A DNA stretch of 64,000 nucleotides from Anaerocolumna cellulosilytica (GTDB taxonomy: Bacteria; Bacillota; Clostridia; Lachnospirales; Lachnospiraceae): positions 263,001 to 327,000 of the forward strand of contig NZ_AP023367.1 in NCBI RefSeq assembly GCF_014218335.1, read 5' to 3'. The notes below the pieces were generated by a model. It made no database searches. It saw only the letters and a list, made by a program, of their open reading frames with translations, and was not told the origin of the DNA. Positions 35,328 through 44,312 of this stretch are shown piece after piece. The position numbers and the translations under genes were made by a program. The stretch's first letter is position 1; each line of letters begins with the position of its first letter.

Positions 35328-35489
35328 TTGATAGACGAGGAAAACCAATATAGATATATTAGTAACTTAATGCCATTCGTTGAGGGGATGGTACCTCTAT
35401 ATGAAGACGCTAAGCTGGCACAGGAAGAATTATTAGATAAAAACATAGCATACCGATTGTTAAGCAGCATACCATGCAATGCGAGCTAG
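35328..35489 (+). CDS. Small ORF before the injection cluster (53 aa), doubtful
   Basis: TTG start with GAAGGGGG 8 bases upstream; reads IDEENQYRYISNLMPFVEGM then VPLYEDAKLAQEELLDKNIA, a helical acidic peptide, to TAG at 35487. No family recognised. It could be the start of a longer decayed gene. Confidence 0.35.
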   Translation: MIDEENQYRYISNLMPFVEGMVPLYEDAKLAQEELLDKNIAYRLLSSIPCNAS

Positions 35490-35572
35490 TATAGCAATAG
35501 AGAGCATATAATGATAGTTACTTGATAATGTAATGAGTTAGTGAATGAAAAGAATAGGGAAGGAATAGTATA

Positions 35573-36493
35573 ATGAAGAGAATAGTATTTATCGGGATGA
35601 TTTTGTGCATGATGTTCGGATGTAGTGGATGTAACACAAATAAAGTGAATGAGAATCCGAAAAACAATGAGGTAGAACAAGAAAATAATAATATAGAAAA
35701 ACAAGCAGAACAGGACAATACGGAAGTAAAAATTGACGAAGCGTTGCCATCTTTTGAGGCAGAATCCACTCAAACAGTAATAAATGATGTATGTGAAAAA
35801 ATTGAGTTTAATAAAACCATTGATTTTGATGTTAACCTGGATGGTGAGAAAGAAGTAATATCAATTGATGCACCTGAAGTTACGGATGGCGATTACAGAA
35901 CAATTTCCATATCTATTAATGATACAACGACAGAAATCGTTGAAGCGGAATCATATGGAGATGCATATCTATTACAAAATGAACAAGGTAATATAGGATT
36001 ACTATTTGATGTTTGGTGGAGTAATGATGTTAGCAAAACCTATTTATGTAAAATAGATAGGGATAGGAAGATTATTGGAATAGAAGAGATTGAAGGAAAT
36101 ATGGCTGAGAATTCAGTTACAACAAGCACTTTGACAATCGAAAATTATATTAATCTGTTTGGAAGCTGGTATGGAACTTGTGAATATGAAATTACCTCTG
36201 ATTTGCAATTAAGTATTAAAGAGAATTTTAAAATTAAAAATGAGGATGAAAGATATATTACATCAATAAAAGAATTAGTTTTAGAGGTGAAAGAAGGAGA
36301 AACCTGGACAGCGAAACCATTAAAAGAGAATAAAAAATTCTATCCTATAGCCACAGACAATGTGGAATATATGTATTTTATAACAGAAGAGGAAGAAGAG
36401 GTTCGTATCAAATTTACAAGAGTGGATTATCAAGTATATGTGAATGATGTTGCAATTGAGGAATTATTTGCTGGAATAGAAATCGCTGGATAG
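35573..36493 (+). CDS. Lipoprotein, VgrG/PAAR cluster
   Basis: 306 residues; signal sequence with lipobox-like MFGCSGC, then an Asn/Glu/Lys-rich linker to about 60. The folded part contains a calcium-loop-like stretch FDVNLDGEKEVISID and later beta-rich sequence. Family not recognised. It ends 18 bases before the cell-wall hydrolase gene and may be its surface partner or an immunity lipoprotein that protects the producer's wall. Confidence 0.6.
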   Translation: MKRIVFIGMILCMMFGCSGCNTNKVNENPKNNEVEQENNNIEKQAEQDNTEVKIDEALPSFEAESTQTVINDVCEKIEFNKTIDFDVNLDGEKEVISIDAPEVTDGDYRTISISINDTTTEIVEAESYGDAYLLQNEQGNIGLLFDVWWSNDVSKTYLCKIDRDRKIIGIEEIEGNMAENSVTTSTLTIENYINLFGSWYGTCEYEITSDLQLSIKENFKIKNEDERYITSIKELVLEVKEGETWTAKPLKENKKFYPIATDNVEYMYFITEEEEEVRIKFTRVDYQVYVNDVAIEELFAGIEIAG

Positions 36494-36511
36494 TCTTAGG
36501 AGGATAAACAT

Positions 36512-38677
36512 ATGTCAGATATAGAGGCTTTTATAGAGATTGCAACGGAAGAGCTTGGATATCTAGAGAAGAAAACAAATGAAAAACTAGAAAGTAAAAA
36601 AGATAATGCCGGAACAAATAACTACACCAAATATGGAAAATGGATTGGTTTAAATGGTCAGCCCTGGTGCCATTCTTTTGTGTCTTGGTGTGCAAATGAA
36701 GCAGGCATTTCCAGCAGTATTATTCCTAAGACAGGCGGTACTCATACTGGCGCTAACTGGTTTAAAAAACGAGGACAGTTTATCAAACCTTCAAAAGACA
36801 ATCCACCAAAACGGGGAGATTTAATGTATCATGACTCAGGTGGAGGGAAAGGTCATGTAGGGATTGTAATTGCTTATAATGGAGATGGTACTGTTACAAC
36901 GATAGAAGGTAATACGAATAATGCCGGAAGCAGAGAAGGAACCGTAGTTACTAAAAAAGAGCGAAAGTTCAGTTATATTTGGGGTTTTGGAAGACCAAAA
37001 TATTCGGACACCTCCTCTGAGGAGGAAATAAATCCTGGCAAAGAGGAAACGAAAAAAGAAGATAATGCAAACAAGGGAACTAGTGGCAAGGCAAACAATA
37101 CATTACAACGTGGCAGTAAAGGTAAAAAGGTTGAGGAGTTACAAAAGAACTTAATTTACCTTAAGTACGATCCTAAAGGTGCTGATGGTAGTTTTGGTTC
37201 GAATACAGAGAAAGCCGTAATAGCCTTTCAAAAAGCAAATGGTTTAAAGCCGGATGGTATAGTCGGACCTAAAACCCAAGCAATGCTTGATAAATTAGTA
37301 AAAGAAAAGAAAATAAAAGATGCAAACTCAAAAAGCACTTCAATTGTTGTAGATGGGGCAACGTTAAAATGCTCAAATGGGATAAATCCGACCAAACTAA
37401 AAGTACCTAAGAGTCATGGTGCCAAAATACAAAACAAAAATGAGGCTACTGTCAATGATAATAAAGTAAACATAAATATTATGACCTTTGGACAATGTAA
37501 GAAAACAAACAAAGTATGCACTCCTATCATAAGAAATACATGGAAAAATAGTAAAGGAAATTACAAATTAAATAATGAGCAAGTGTTAACTAAGAATAGC
37601 TGCCTTGCATGTAATAATTCCGGAATTATTACAATTGAAGATGATGGTCAAAAAAAGGGTTCCACTGAGAAAAAGGCAACGGAGACTGCAACATTAACGT
37701 TTAAGACCAATAGAACATTAAAATACGGAAGCAAGGGAGCAGATGTTGTTCAATTACAAAAAGTATTGAATAAGTTTAAATGTGGAAATTTAATTCCAGA
37801 CGGTGAGTTCGGTAAAAAAACAAAAAATGCAGTGATTGCATTTCAAAAAAAATATGGCTTAAAACCAGATGGTGTAGTTGGTCCTAAAACAAAAGCAAAA
37901 ATTGCTGAGTTACTAAAAAAGGAAGAGGTCGATCAGAAAAATTCTAATAATAAGAAAGATACTTCAAAGGAAGATACAAGTAAAAAAGACAATAACAAAA
38001 AAGATGGGGATGTAAACAAGTACATAGAAAACCTAAGAAAGAATCCGTTAGGTTTTTCAAAAGAGAAATTAGAATCAGTATGTGCGGCAGCAGAAGTGTT
38101 GCTTAATGAAAACTATAAGCTTGCATTTGTAGCCGGAATACTTGGAAATATTGTAGCAGAGGGAAAAATAGGACAATTCGAGAGTTCGAATTACAAATCA
38201 AATCCTTCAAAAGAGCCAGCTTATCTGGTTTATGTTGATAAAAACTTCAGTTATAGAGAAAAATTTTCTGGTCAGAATATTTCAAAAGTTGGAATTAAGG
38301 CGACCTATAAGTTAGCATTAAAATGTAAGGAGTCCGGTTATCAAGGTAAATATGGATTGGGTTGCGTACAATGGACAGGTTCTCGTTGTACGAGCTTAGT
38401 TGAGCAGTATAGAAAAATCTGTGGGGAGGATGCCTATCCAACCACTGAAGAATGTGCAAGTGTTGAAAGTAATTTTATAGCAATAGAATTGAAAAGTGAC
38501 AGTTATAAAGGGGTATATAAAAAATGGTGTAATGAGAATAATGGTGGTGTTGATTCGAATGATAGTGCGCGTTCAGCAGGAAAGATTGTCTGTAAAGAGT
38601 ACGAAAGACCAAAGGCAGACTCGTCAAAAGAAAGAGGCGAGAAGGCAGTAAAGATCTATAATACAATGAAGGGATAA
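36512..38677 (+). CDS. CHAP endopeptidase/amidase - PG-binding - DUF4280 (PAAR-like) - PG-binding - tail-lysozyme fusion
   Basis: 721 residues, no signal peptide. Domains in order: CHAP (1-165; Cys53 in QPWCHSFVSW, His115 in GKGHVGIV, Glu/Asn in IEGN); PG_binding_1 (about 195-262; LKPDGIVGPKTQAML); DUF4280, a PAAR-like spike tip (about 278-382; IVVDGATLKCSNGINPTKL, FGQCK, then CLACNNSGIITIE); a second PG_binding_1 (about 402-465; LKPDGVVGPKTKAKI); a Lys/Asp/Ser-rich linker; and a phage-tail-lysozyme-like domain (about 505-715; LGNIVAEGKIGQFESS, GKYGLGCVQWTG). Combining a spike tip with two hydrolases implies delivery on a contractile machine to cut a Gram-positive wall, either as effector or to open a path. 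Confidence 0.85.
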   Translation: MSDIEAFIEIATEELGYLEKKTNEKLESKKDNAGTNNYTKYGKWIGLNGQPWCHSFVSWCANEAGISSSIIPKTGGTHTGANWFKKRGQFIKPSKDNPPKRGDLMYHDSGGGKGHVGIVIAYNGDGTVTTIEGNTNNAGSREGTVVTKKERKFSYIWGFGRPKYSDTSSEEEINPGKEETKKEDNANKGTSGKANNTLQRGSKGKKVEELQKNLIYLKYDPKGADGSFGSNTEKAVIAFQKANGLKPDGIVGPKTQAMLDKLVKEKKIKDANSKSTSIVVDGATLKCSNGINPTKLKVPKSHGAKIQNKNEATVNDNKVNINIMTFGQCKKTNKVCTPIIRNTWKNSKGNYKLNNEQVLTKNSCLACNNSGIITIEDDGQKKGSTEKKATETATLTFKTNRTLKYGSKGADVVQLQKVLNKFKCGNLIPDGEFGKKTKNAVIAFQKKYGLKPDGVVGPKTKAKIAELLKKEEVDQKNSNNKKDTSKEDTSKKDNNKKDGDVNKYIENLRKNPLGFSKEKLESVCAAAEVLLNENYKLAFVAGILGNIVAEGKIGQFESSNYKSNPSKEPAYLVYVDKNFSYREKFSGQNISKVGIKATYKLALKCKESGYQGKYGLGCVQWTGSRCTSLVEQYRKICGEDAYPTTEECASVESNFIAIELKSDSYKGVYKKWCNENNGGVDSNDSARSAGKIVCKEYERPKADSSKERGEKAVKIYNTMKG

Positions 38678-38688
38678 GGAATAAATTA

Positions 38689-38856
38689 ATGGAAAGTTTA
38701 TCAAATAATATGCGTAAAAGCATACTACTTACTTTAATAATAACAGTTACACTATTCCTGCCATTTACTAACAGGGGTCGTACCTATGCGAAAGATAAGC
38801 AGGCTGTAGAGATTACTTATAATAACGAGCTAAAGAAAGAAGTTGGTTATGGCTGA
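38689..38856 (+). CDS. Short signal-peptide ORF (55 aa), possible relic
   Basis: ATG with AAGGAATAAATTA upstream, 12 bases after the hydrolase gene. MESLSNNMRKSILLTLIITV and LFLPFTNRGRTYA form a signal peptide; only about 20 residues (KDKQAVEITYNNELKK) follow before TGA. It may be the front of a truncated secreted gene rather than a functional peptide. Confidence 0.45.
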   Translation: MESLSNNMRKSILLTLIITVTLFLPFTNRGRTYAKDKQAVEITYNNELKKEVGYG

Positions 38857-38908
38857 TGAATAAGAAGTCCTGTAATCTATGTATTTAATTGGCTAAGGAG
38901 GAAATTAG

Positions 38909-40318
38909 ATGGAAGCAATAACATATCATCAATTAAAAACAAATATACCAAATATAAAAAGAATTGAATCATTAAGTATACAGCAAAACCTAAATAAACA
39001 TGCAACAATGCGGTTAACAGGAATAATGGATGAAAAATCTATAGATCAATTTGTTGTACAAAATGAAGAAGATAAAGAGATAGAGGTGTACACGGAGGAT
39101 GAAAATTCAGAGTATAAGATTTTGTTTCGAGGAATTGTTAAAGAGGAGCAAATTCGTTTTGTGCAGGGTATTTGTTATATAGAAATAGTGGGAACATCCT
39201 ACACCTATTTGTTAGATATTAAGAAGAGAAAGCAATCATTTCAAGATGCTGCAATGTCTCTTCAAGAAATCTTAGCACATATTATGAAGCAATACGCGGG
39301 ATGGGACGTACAAGATACGATTCAAAGGAAAGAAGGGGTGGGGCAGCTTCTGATACAATACAATGAAACGGATTGGGAATTCTTAAAAAGGCTTGCATCT
39401 ATTTATCATAAACCAATCCTGCCAATGATTAACTATAAAACGCCAAAGTTAGTCTTTGGAGCAAAGGAAGGTAAAGAGATTGGTAAGCTATCACAGTTTA
39501 ATTATGTCGTATCAAAAGATTTAGAGTACTATTCCAAAGCCAAAAATAATAAATTACCAGAAATCAAATTAGAAGATACCATTATCTATAAGGTTACAAC
39601 CAGGAACGAATTTGAGATTGGGGATGTAGGTGAATTCCAAGATAGAATCATATATATTCGTTCAAAGAATTGTGAAATGCATGGTGGGGAACTTCAGTTT
39701 GAATATGAACTAACAACAAAAAATGCTTTTTTGCAGGAGGATAAATACAACCAAAATATTGTAGGAACCTCTATCAAAGGAACGGTACTAGAGCGAGTGA
39801 ATGATAAGGTTAAAGTGCAGCTTGCAATTGATGAGAACAAGCAGAGTAAAGAAAAAGCTTGGGAGTTTCCTTATATGACACCATATTCATCGGAGGGTCA
39901 TAGCGGCTGGTATTGTATGCCGGAGATAGGAGATACCGTAAATATCTATTTTCCAAGCAAACGAGAAGAAGAAGCAGTTGCACAAAACTCCGTACGGTCT
40001 AAGAGTGCAAAAGGAGATAAGATAACAGATCCTGCTGTTAAATATTTTCGTACAGCTGATGGGAAGGAAATTAAATTCAGTAAAGATGAAATCTGCATAT
40101 CCTGTAAAAATATGTATATTAAAATGACGGAAAATGATGGAATCCGTATTGTTAGTTCAGGTAATCTTAATTTCTCATCAGGGAAAGGAATCACTCTGCA
40201 AGCAGAAAAAGAAATTAATATCCATGCAAATGACCAGATTAAATTAGAGTGTAAATCAAGTGAAATTGTTATGAATACAAACATAGATATATGCGGAGAA
40301 GATGTTCGTATTAACTAA
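38909..40318 (+). CDS. VgrG/Pvc8-like contractile injection spike protein 1
   Basis: 469 residues, AAGGAGGAAA upstream. N-terminal gp27/phage late control D-like part (IQQNLNKHATMRLTGIM; FRGIVKEEQIRF; YNETDWEFLKRLASIYHKPI), then the gp5 OB-fold (GTSIKGTVLERVNDKVKVQL; TPYSSEGHSGWYCMPEIGD) and a C-terminal beta-prism region (IRIVSSGNLNFSSGKGITLQ). Such proteins form the trimeric spike on which a PAAR tip sits. Shorter than many T6SS VgrGs, without an extension domain. Confidence 0.85.
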   Translation: MEAITYHQLKTNIPNIKRIESLSIQQNLNKHATMRLTGIMDEKSIDQFVVQNEEDKEIEVYTEDENSEYKILFRGIVKEEQIRFVQGICYIEIVGTSYTYLLDIKKRKQSFQDAAMSLQEILAHIMKQYAGWDVQDTIQRKEGVGQLLIQYNETDWEFLKRLASIYHKPILPMINYKTPKLVFGAKEGKEIGKLSQFNYVVSKDLEYYSKAKNNKLPEIKLEDTIIYKVTTRNEFEIGDVGEFQDRIIYIRSKNCEMHGGELQFEYELTTKNAFLQEDKYNQNIVGTSIKGTVLERVNDKVKVQLAIDENKQSKEKAWEFPYMTPYSSEGHSGWYCMPEIGDTVNIYFPSKREEEAVAQNSVRSKSAKGDKITDPAVKYFRTADGKEIKFSKDEICISCKNMYIKMTENDGIRIVSSGNLNFSSGKGITLQAEKEINIHANDQIKLECKSSEIVMNTNIDICGEDVRIN

Positions 40319-40346
40319 TCAACCGGCTGAGGAGTAAGTTAACTTT

Positions 40347-40838
40347 ATGGAATATTTTATACTACAGCATGATAATCGGCTATTAGAGCCTTTACAGATA
40401 AAGAAACAGGACTGTAACCTTTTAACAAAAGAACCTTTTATACTACCTTGTGAGATGGAAGAAAATACATGGATACCTGAATTCTTTGTCCTTAAGGAAC
40501 TTTTTGAACATTACTTCTTTGTATCCGATCGATTAAAAGAACTACTTGATATCTATAGTAAAGAAGTTGAAGCAATTCCATGTTTTCTGACAGATATTAA
40601 ACGACAAAGACAAGAATGTTTTTGGAAAATAGAGTTGCCGGAAATATATCATACGATGCAAGAAGACAATGTAAAAATGAGTGATTTGTGTATGGATGAA
40701 CAACAAGTACAAGGGAGATACCTATTTCTTCTCTCATCAGGTAAAAGGAAATATGGTGTCGTGTCTTTGCATCTAGCTGAACATATGTTACGCAAGAATT
40801 ATTACGGAATTCTGTATATTCCGGTAAAAGTATCATAG
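40347..40838 (+). CDS. Small protein between two VgrG genes (DUF1629/Imm11-like)
   Basis: 163 residues. Contains FFVSDRLKELLDIYSKEVEA, the VSDRLK motif seen in DUF1629/immunity-11-type proteins, and otherwise mixed alpha/beta sequence ending in GILYIPVKVS. Tentative family call. Lying between two spike genes (28 and 12 bases) it may be a spike-binding adaptor or an immunity protein. Confidence 0.55.
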   Translation: MEYFILQHDNRLLEPLQIKKQDCNLLTKEPFILPCEMEENTWIPEFFVLKELFEHYFFVSDRLKELLDIYSKEVEAIPCFLTDIKRQRQECFWKIELPEIYHTMQEDNVKMSDLCMDEQQVQGRYLFLLSSGKRKYGVVSLHLAEHMLRKNYYGILYIPVKVS

Positions 40839-40850
40839 GAGAATTAGTAT

Positions 40851-42272
40851 ATGGAGACAATAACTTTTAATGAGCTGCTGTTTGAACTTCCTATAACGTA
40901 TGAATATATAAAGGAATGCAGCTTGGCTGAAAAAATAAACGAACATGTAAACGTACGCATCCAAGGAGTACTTACAGAAGAAGAACAGATACGAGCACTA
41001 GAACAAGTGTCAATGGAAAGTCAGGTTCGCATATATACAGAGGAAGAAGAATTATTTTATGGCATCGTAACCAGTTTTGATATTACATATCTTAATGGTG
41101 TAGGTGAATTCGTACTTTGCGCGGCCGATGAATCGATACGCTTAGATATTGTTAAGAAAAGCAGAAGCTATCAAGATATCAATCAAACCTATGCGGCTAT
41201 TATTAAAAAGACGATAGGAGAGTATTTTGGAGACTTTGCAAATATAAGTCAATATACAGTGTATCCCCAGGCACCTATTATTCAATATAAGGAGACCGAT
41301 TGGGAATTCATTAAAAGAATAGCTTCCTACATGGGAACCTATCTACAACCGGAAGCAAAAAGAAAAGGAATTCAGATTTATCTGGGTGAACATGACGGAT
41401 ATAAACGTAATCCTGCAATCTATGAATATGTTGAAAAGAGTGAGAACCAAGCGTATGTATCAAAGGAGAACAAGGAGTACATAACAAAAATCAAAAACTG
41501 CAAATCAATATGGATTCATGTTTCTGAAAATTATAACATGGGAGATAAGATAGTAATGAAGCAAGAACTCTATACAATTATAGAGAAAACAGCTTGTATG
41601 GAAAAAGAACAGCTCTTATTTACTTACCGATTAAAAAGGAGAGAAGATCTTCAGATTTCTATCAACCATAATAAAGCAATGAAAGGAACCTCCTTAGAAG
41701 GAATCATATTAGCAATCAAGGATGATAAGATAAAACTCCAGTTATGTATTGATGAAACCCAGGACGAAGAAAGGGCATATTTGTATCCTTTTGCAGTCCC
41801 ATACACAGCGGAGGGAAACACCGGATGGTATATGATGCCACAGATTGGTGAAGGAGCTTTCTTATATATCCCTTCAGAAGATGAAAGCCAAGGTTATATA
41901 TCGACAGCAATACATAAGGAAGGGGAAAGCAACCCCTTTATGATGAATGAATCGGTACACAGAATCGGCAGCGAAGATAATAAGTCACTTGTTATGGGAC
42001 GGGACGAGCTATCCTTTCAGTCAGAGGACAAGGAATTCTTTATTACCATGATGGAAGAAGAAGGTATATCCGTTGTAAGTGACGAGGGAATAAAACTAAT
42101 GGCAGGGAAGAAGTGCAACTTGCATGGAAATAGAATTAAACTGTATGCGAAAGAGAGAATCACATTGACCACCAAGAAGACGAGTATTAACCTAGATTCA
42201 GTGGTGGATATTAGTGGGGATAACCAGAGAAAGAGTGTAGCAGATGAGTTGCTGTATAGCTTGGGAGGCTAA
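40851..42272 (+). CDS. VgrG/Pvc8-like contractile injection spike protein 2
   Basis: 473 residues, AGGAGAATTAGT upstream. Same layout as the protein at 38909: YKETDWEFIKRIASYMGTYL, OB-fold GTSLEGIILAIKDDKIKLQL and VPYTAEGNTGWYMMPQIGEG, prism region VVSDEGIKLMAGKKCNLHGN. The two are paralogues that have diverged strongly in the N-terminal half, which suggests two spikes for different cargo or a heteromeric spike. Confidence 0.85.
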   Translation: METITFNELLFELPITYEYIKECSLAEKINEHVNVRIQGVLTEEEQIRALEQVSMESQVRIYTEEEELFYGIVTSFDITYLNGVGEFVLCAADESIRLDIVKKSRSYQDINQTYAAIIKKTIGEYFGDFANISQYTVYPQAPIIQYKETDWEFIKRIASYMGTYLQPEAKRKGIQIYLGEHDGYKRNPAIYEYVEKSENQAYVSKENKEYITKIKNCKSIWIHVSENYNMGDKIVMKQELYTIIEKTACMEKEQLLFTYRLKRREDLQISINHNKAMKGTSLEGIILAIKDDKIKLQLCIDETQDEERAYLYPFAVPYTAEGNTGWYMMPQIGEGAFLYIPSEDESQGYISTAIHKEGESNPFMMNESVHRIGSEDNKSLVMGRDELSFQSEDKEFFITMMEEEGISVVSDEGIKLMAGKKCNLHGNRIKLYAKERITLTTKKTSINLDSVVDISGDNQRKSVADELLYSLGG

Positions 42273-42383
42273 AGCGTAATCGAATAAGAATGAATGGGCT
42301 GTATTTACTAGTAGGGCAGTCAATAGTAGAGACATATGAAAGACACTCGTAGTAAGCTGGATAAAGAGATAGGGGGAGTTACT

Positions 42384-42602
42384 ATGGCAGAAAGTGCATT
42401 AGAGAATGTGAAGAGGACGCTGGTTCGAAGAAGAGAATATGTAAAAAAAGGTAAAGCATTCGAGGGTGCGAGAGGCTATCAATATAATAAATGGAGTGTG
42501 CAGGAAGAAATGAAAGAACTAGCTGGAATAAAAAATATGAATCATAAAGCAAGTACAAGGATAATGAATTCGGGCATCGTGAATATCAAATGTAAGAAGT
42601 AA
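42384..42602 (+). CDS. Small basic protein of the VgrG cluster (72 aa)
   Basis: Start chosen at ATG 42384 (AGGGGGAG 6 bases upstream; ATG 42336 in frame has no site). MAESALENVKRTLVRRREYV, then KWSVQEEMKELAGIKNMNHK, ending SGIVNIKCKK. Basic and helical. Not recognised; conserved size and position in a spike cluster suggest an adaptor or an effector N-terminal fragment. Confidence 0.55.
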   Translation: MAESALENVKRTLVRRREYVKKGKAFEGARGYQYNKWSVQEEMKELAGIKNMNHKASTRIMNSGIVNIKCKK

Positions 42603-42762
42603 GATATCTAAAGTAATATACCTTTGATAACGACGGTAAGATAGCTCAAAATAGGCTGGATAGAAGAGTTTACGCTGGATGAATTACAACATAGTAAGAC
42701 AAATAATCATAAGAATGTTTTATAGGTGGAGAAGATAGTAATATCCATAGTGGAGGATTACA

Positions 42763-43362
42763 ATGTTTATTGAAAGAACTACAGTTGCAGAAAAAATAAT
42801 TGAACTAAGAAATAAGAGGAACCAAATACAGGAGAGGGTAATTTCAGAAGATGATTTAGACAATGGATTTGTTGTTATCAATCAAAAAGTTTATGAAATA
42901 GAAGAGATGGCATTGGCAGAAGGGAAATTCACCATGTCTATGCCGACAGAGTTTGGACTTCTAGATGAAAGCCTTGCTGAATCAAAATATCCTAACCTTT
43001 TACGACCACAGTACATATATAGTGATAAAACGACAGGTGTTAATATTACATTTACAATCGATGATAAAAAAATAGACGCCGAAGAAGTTGAAGAATTGAA
43101 AGAGAATCTTATCTGCATACTGTCAGATTTACACCCAGAGTATGAAATAATAGACGAAGTAATAATACATGGAGACGACTTAACCATAGCGACATTTGGC
43201 TTTATAAAGTCAACCCTTGATGGAGAGCTTTATCAAATGATATTTCTTATGTCCCTTAATGAGAAGTTATTATTGGGTGGATTTAACTGTAATGCGCAAG
43301 TAAAAGAAGAGTGGTACCCTGTGATTCATCAGATGGTACAGACAATACGACCAATTAATTAA
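42763..43362 (+). CDS. DcrB/DUF1795-like protein, possible Eag-type chaperone
   Basis: 199 residues, TGGAGGATT upstream. The part from residue 50 (FTMSMPTEFGLLDESLAESK) through VNITFTIDDKKIDAEEVEEL and YQMIFLMSLNEKLLLGGFNC to WYPVIHQMVQTIRPI matches the DcrB/PsbP-like fold of DUF1795, which includes the EagT6/EagR chaperones that load RHS-type effectors on VgrG in T6SS. Family similarity is by pattern only; no signal peptide, so cytoplasmic. Confidence 0.55.
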   Translation: MFIERTTVAEKIIELRNKRNQIQERVISEDDLDNGFVVINQKVYEIEEMALAEGKFTMSMPTEFGLLDESLAESKYPNLLRPQYIYSDKTTGVNITFTIDDKKIDAEEVEELKENLICILSDLHPEYEIIDEVIIHGDDLTIATFGFIKSTLDGELYQMIFLMSLNEKLLLGGFNCNAQVKEEWYPVIHQMVQTIRPIN

Positions 43363-43379
43363 GATATGAATTCGGGTGA

Positions 43380-44192
43380 TTGAATATGAAGCATGAACTA
43401 GAGAAGTTTTATATCAATGAAGTTGAAACAAGACTAAGTAACATAAGGAAAGAAATTGAGCAGGAATTAGATGAGAAAAGTGCGGAATGGAAGGAACAAT
43501 TCTTGCTTGAATTTAAGGTGCTTTGTAAAAGAATTGACCAATACTGTGTTGAGAAATCTTACGAACCCTTCTATCTAATATTTCATCTATTGCGAACCAG
43601 AATTCTTGAGCATAACTATCAATATGAAGTTAAAATTTATAATGAAGACTGGTATCTAGAGGACGGAATTTATGTTGGTGACTTTAATGTTGCATTTATA
43701 TATCATCAATTTGAGAAGCTATGGAAACAGTTAATGTGCGAAAGATTAAGATATGTGAGGAAAATAAGTGAAGCAGATATCCAATTTATTATATTAGAGA
43801 CAGTAGGAGAATTTCATCAATACATCCTAAGATTTCTTAGAGAGAATATCATAGAAGCAATCTCCACAGAAGAATACAAATCCCTTACAAAAGGGAACCG
43901 ATTTGTAATAAAGACAGGAGAGTATCTAGAGATAGGAGATTTTATTTTTGTTGAAGAGAATAATAAGGATTATGTAAAGCTTGTCCAGTGGCTAGATGAA
44001 CATAAAGAAGGCGATGTATATACCTTTGAAGATTTCAGTGGAATAGTAATTAAGGACAAGCAATATACCAACATGGATTTAAGGTATGTCAATTTTAGTG
44101 GTGCAAGGTTTGAGAACGTGACCTTTCATAATTGTAAACTGGAAGGAGCAAGATTTGACTTATGTGACCTGGCTACGGTAGGGTTTGATTAA
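43380..44192 (+). CDS. Protein with C-terminal pentapeptide repeats, VgrG cluster
   Basis: 270 residues. First 190 are helical and charged (EKFYINEVETRLSNIRKEIE; WKQLMCERLRYVRKISEAD), unlike known families; the end from about 232 (YTNMDLRYVNFSGARFENVT; CKLEGARFDLCDL) makes about seven pentapeptide repeats, a right-handed beta-helix. The start lies 17 bases behind the DcrB-like gene, so it is likely in the same operon and the last gene of the cluster. Confidence 0.65.
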   Translation: MNMKHELEKFYINEVETRLSNIRKEIEQELDEKSAEWKEQFLLEFKVLCKRIDQYCVEKSYEPFYLIFHLLRTRILEHNYQYEVKIYNEDWYLEDGIYVGDFNVAFIYHQFEKLWKQLMCERLRYVRKISEADIQFIILETVGEFHQYILRFLRENIIEAISTEEYKSLTKGNRFVIKTGEYLEIGDFIFVEENNKDYVKLVQWLDEHKEGDVYTFEDFSGIVIKDKQYTNMDLRYVNFSGARFENVTFHNCKLEGARFDLCDLATVGFD

Positions 44193-44312
44193 AAATAGAG
44201 TCTGCGTATATCTGAAATATGAACATAAAAAACATGGAGACTAATTCCAATGTGTTGCTAGTAAGCTGACTTTCGTATATAATATACTAAAACAAAAAAA
44301 TAGGAGGCTGTC

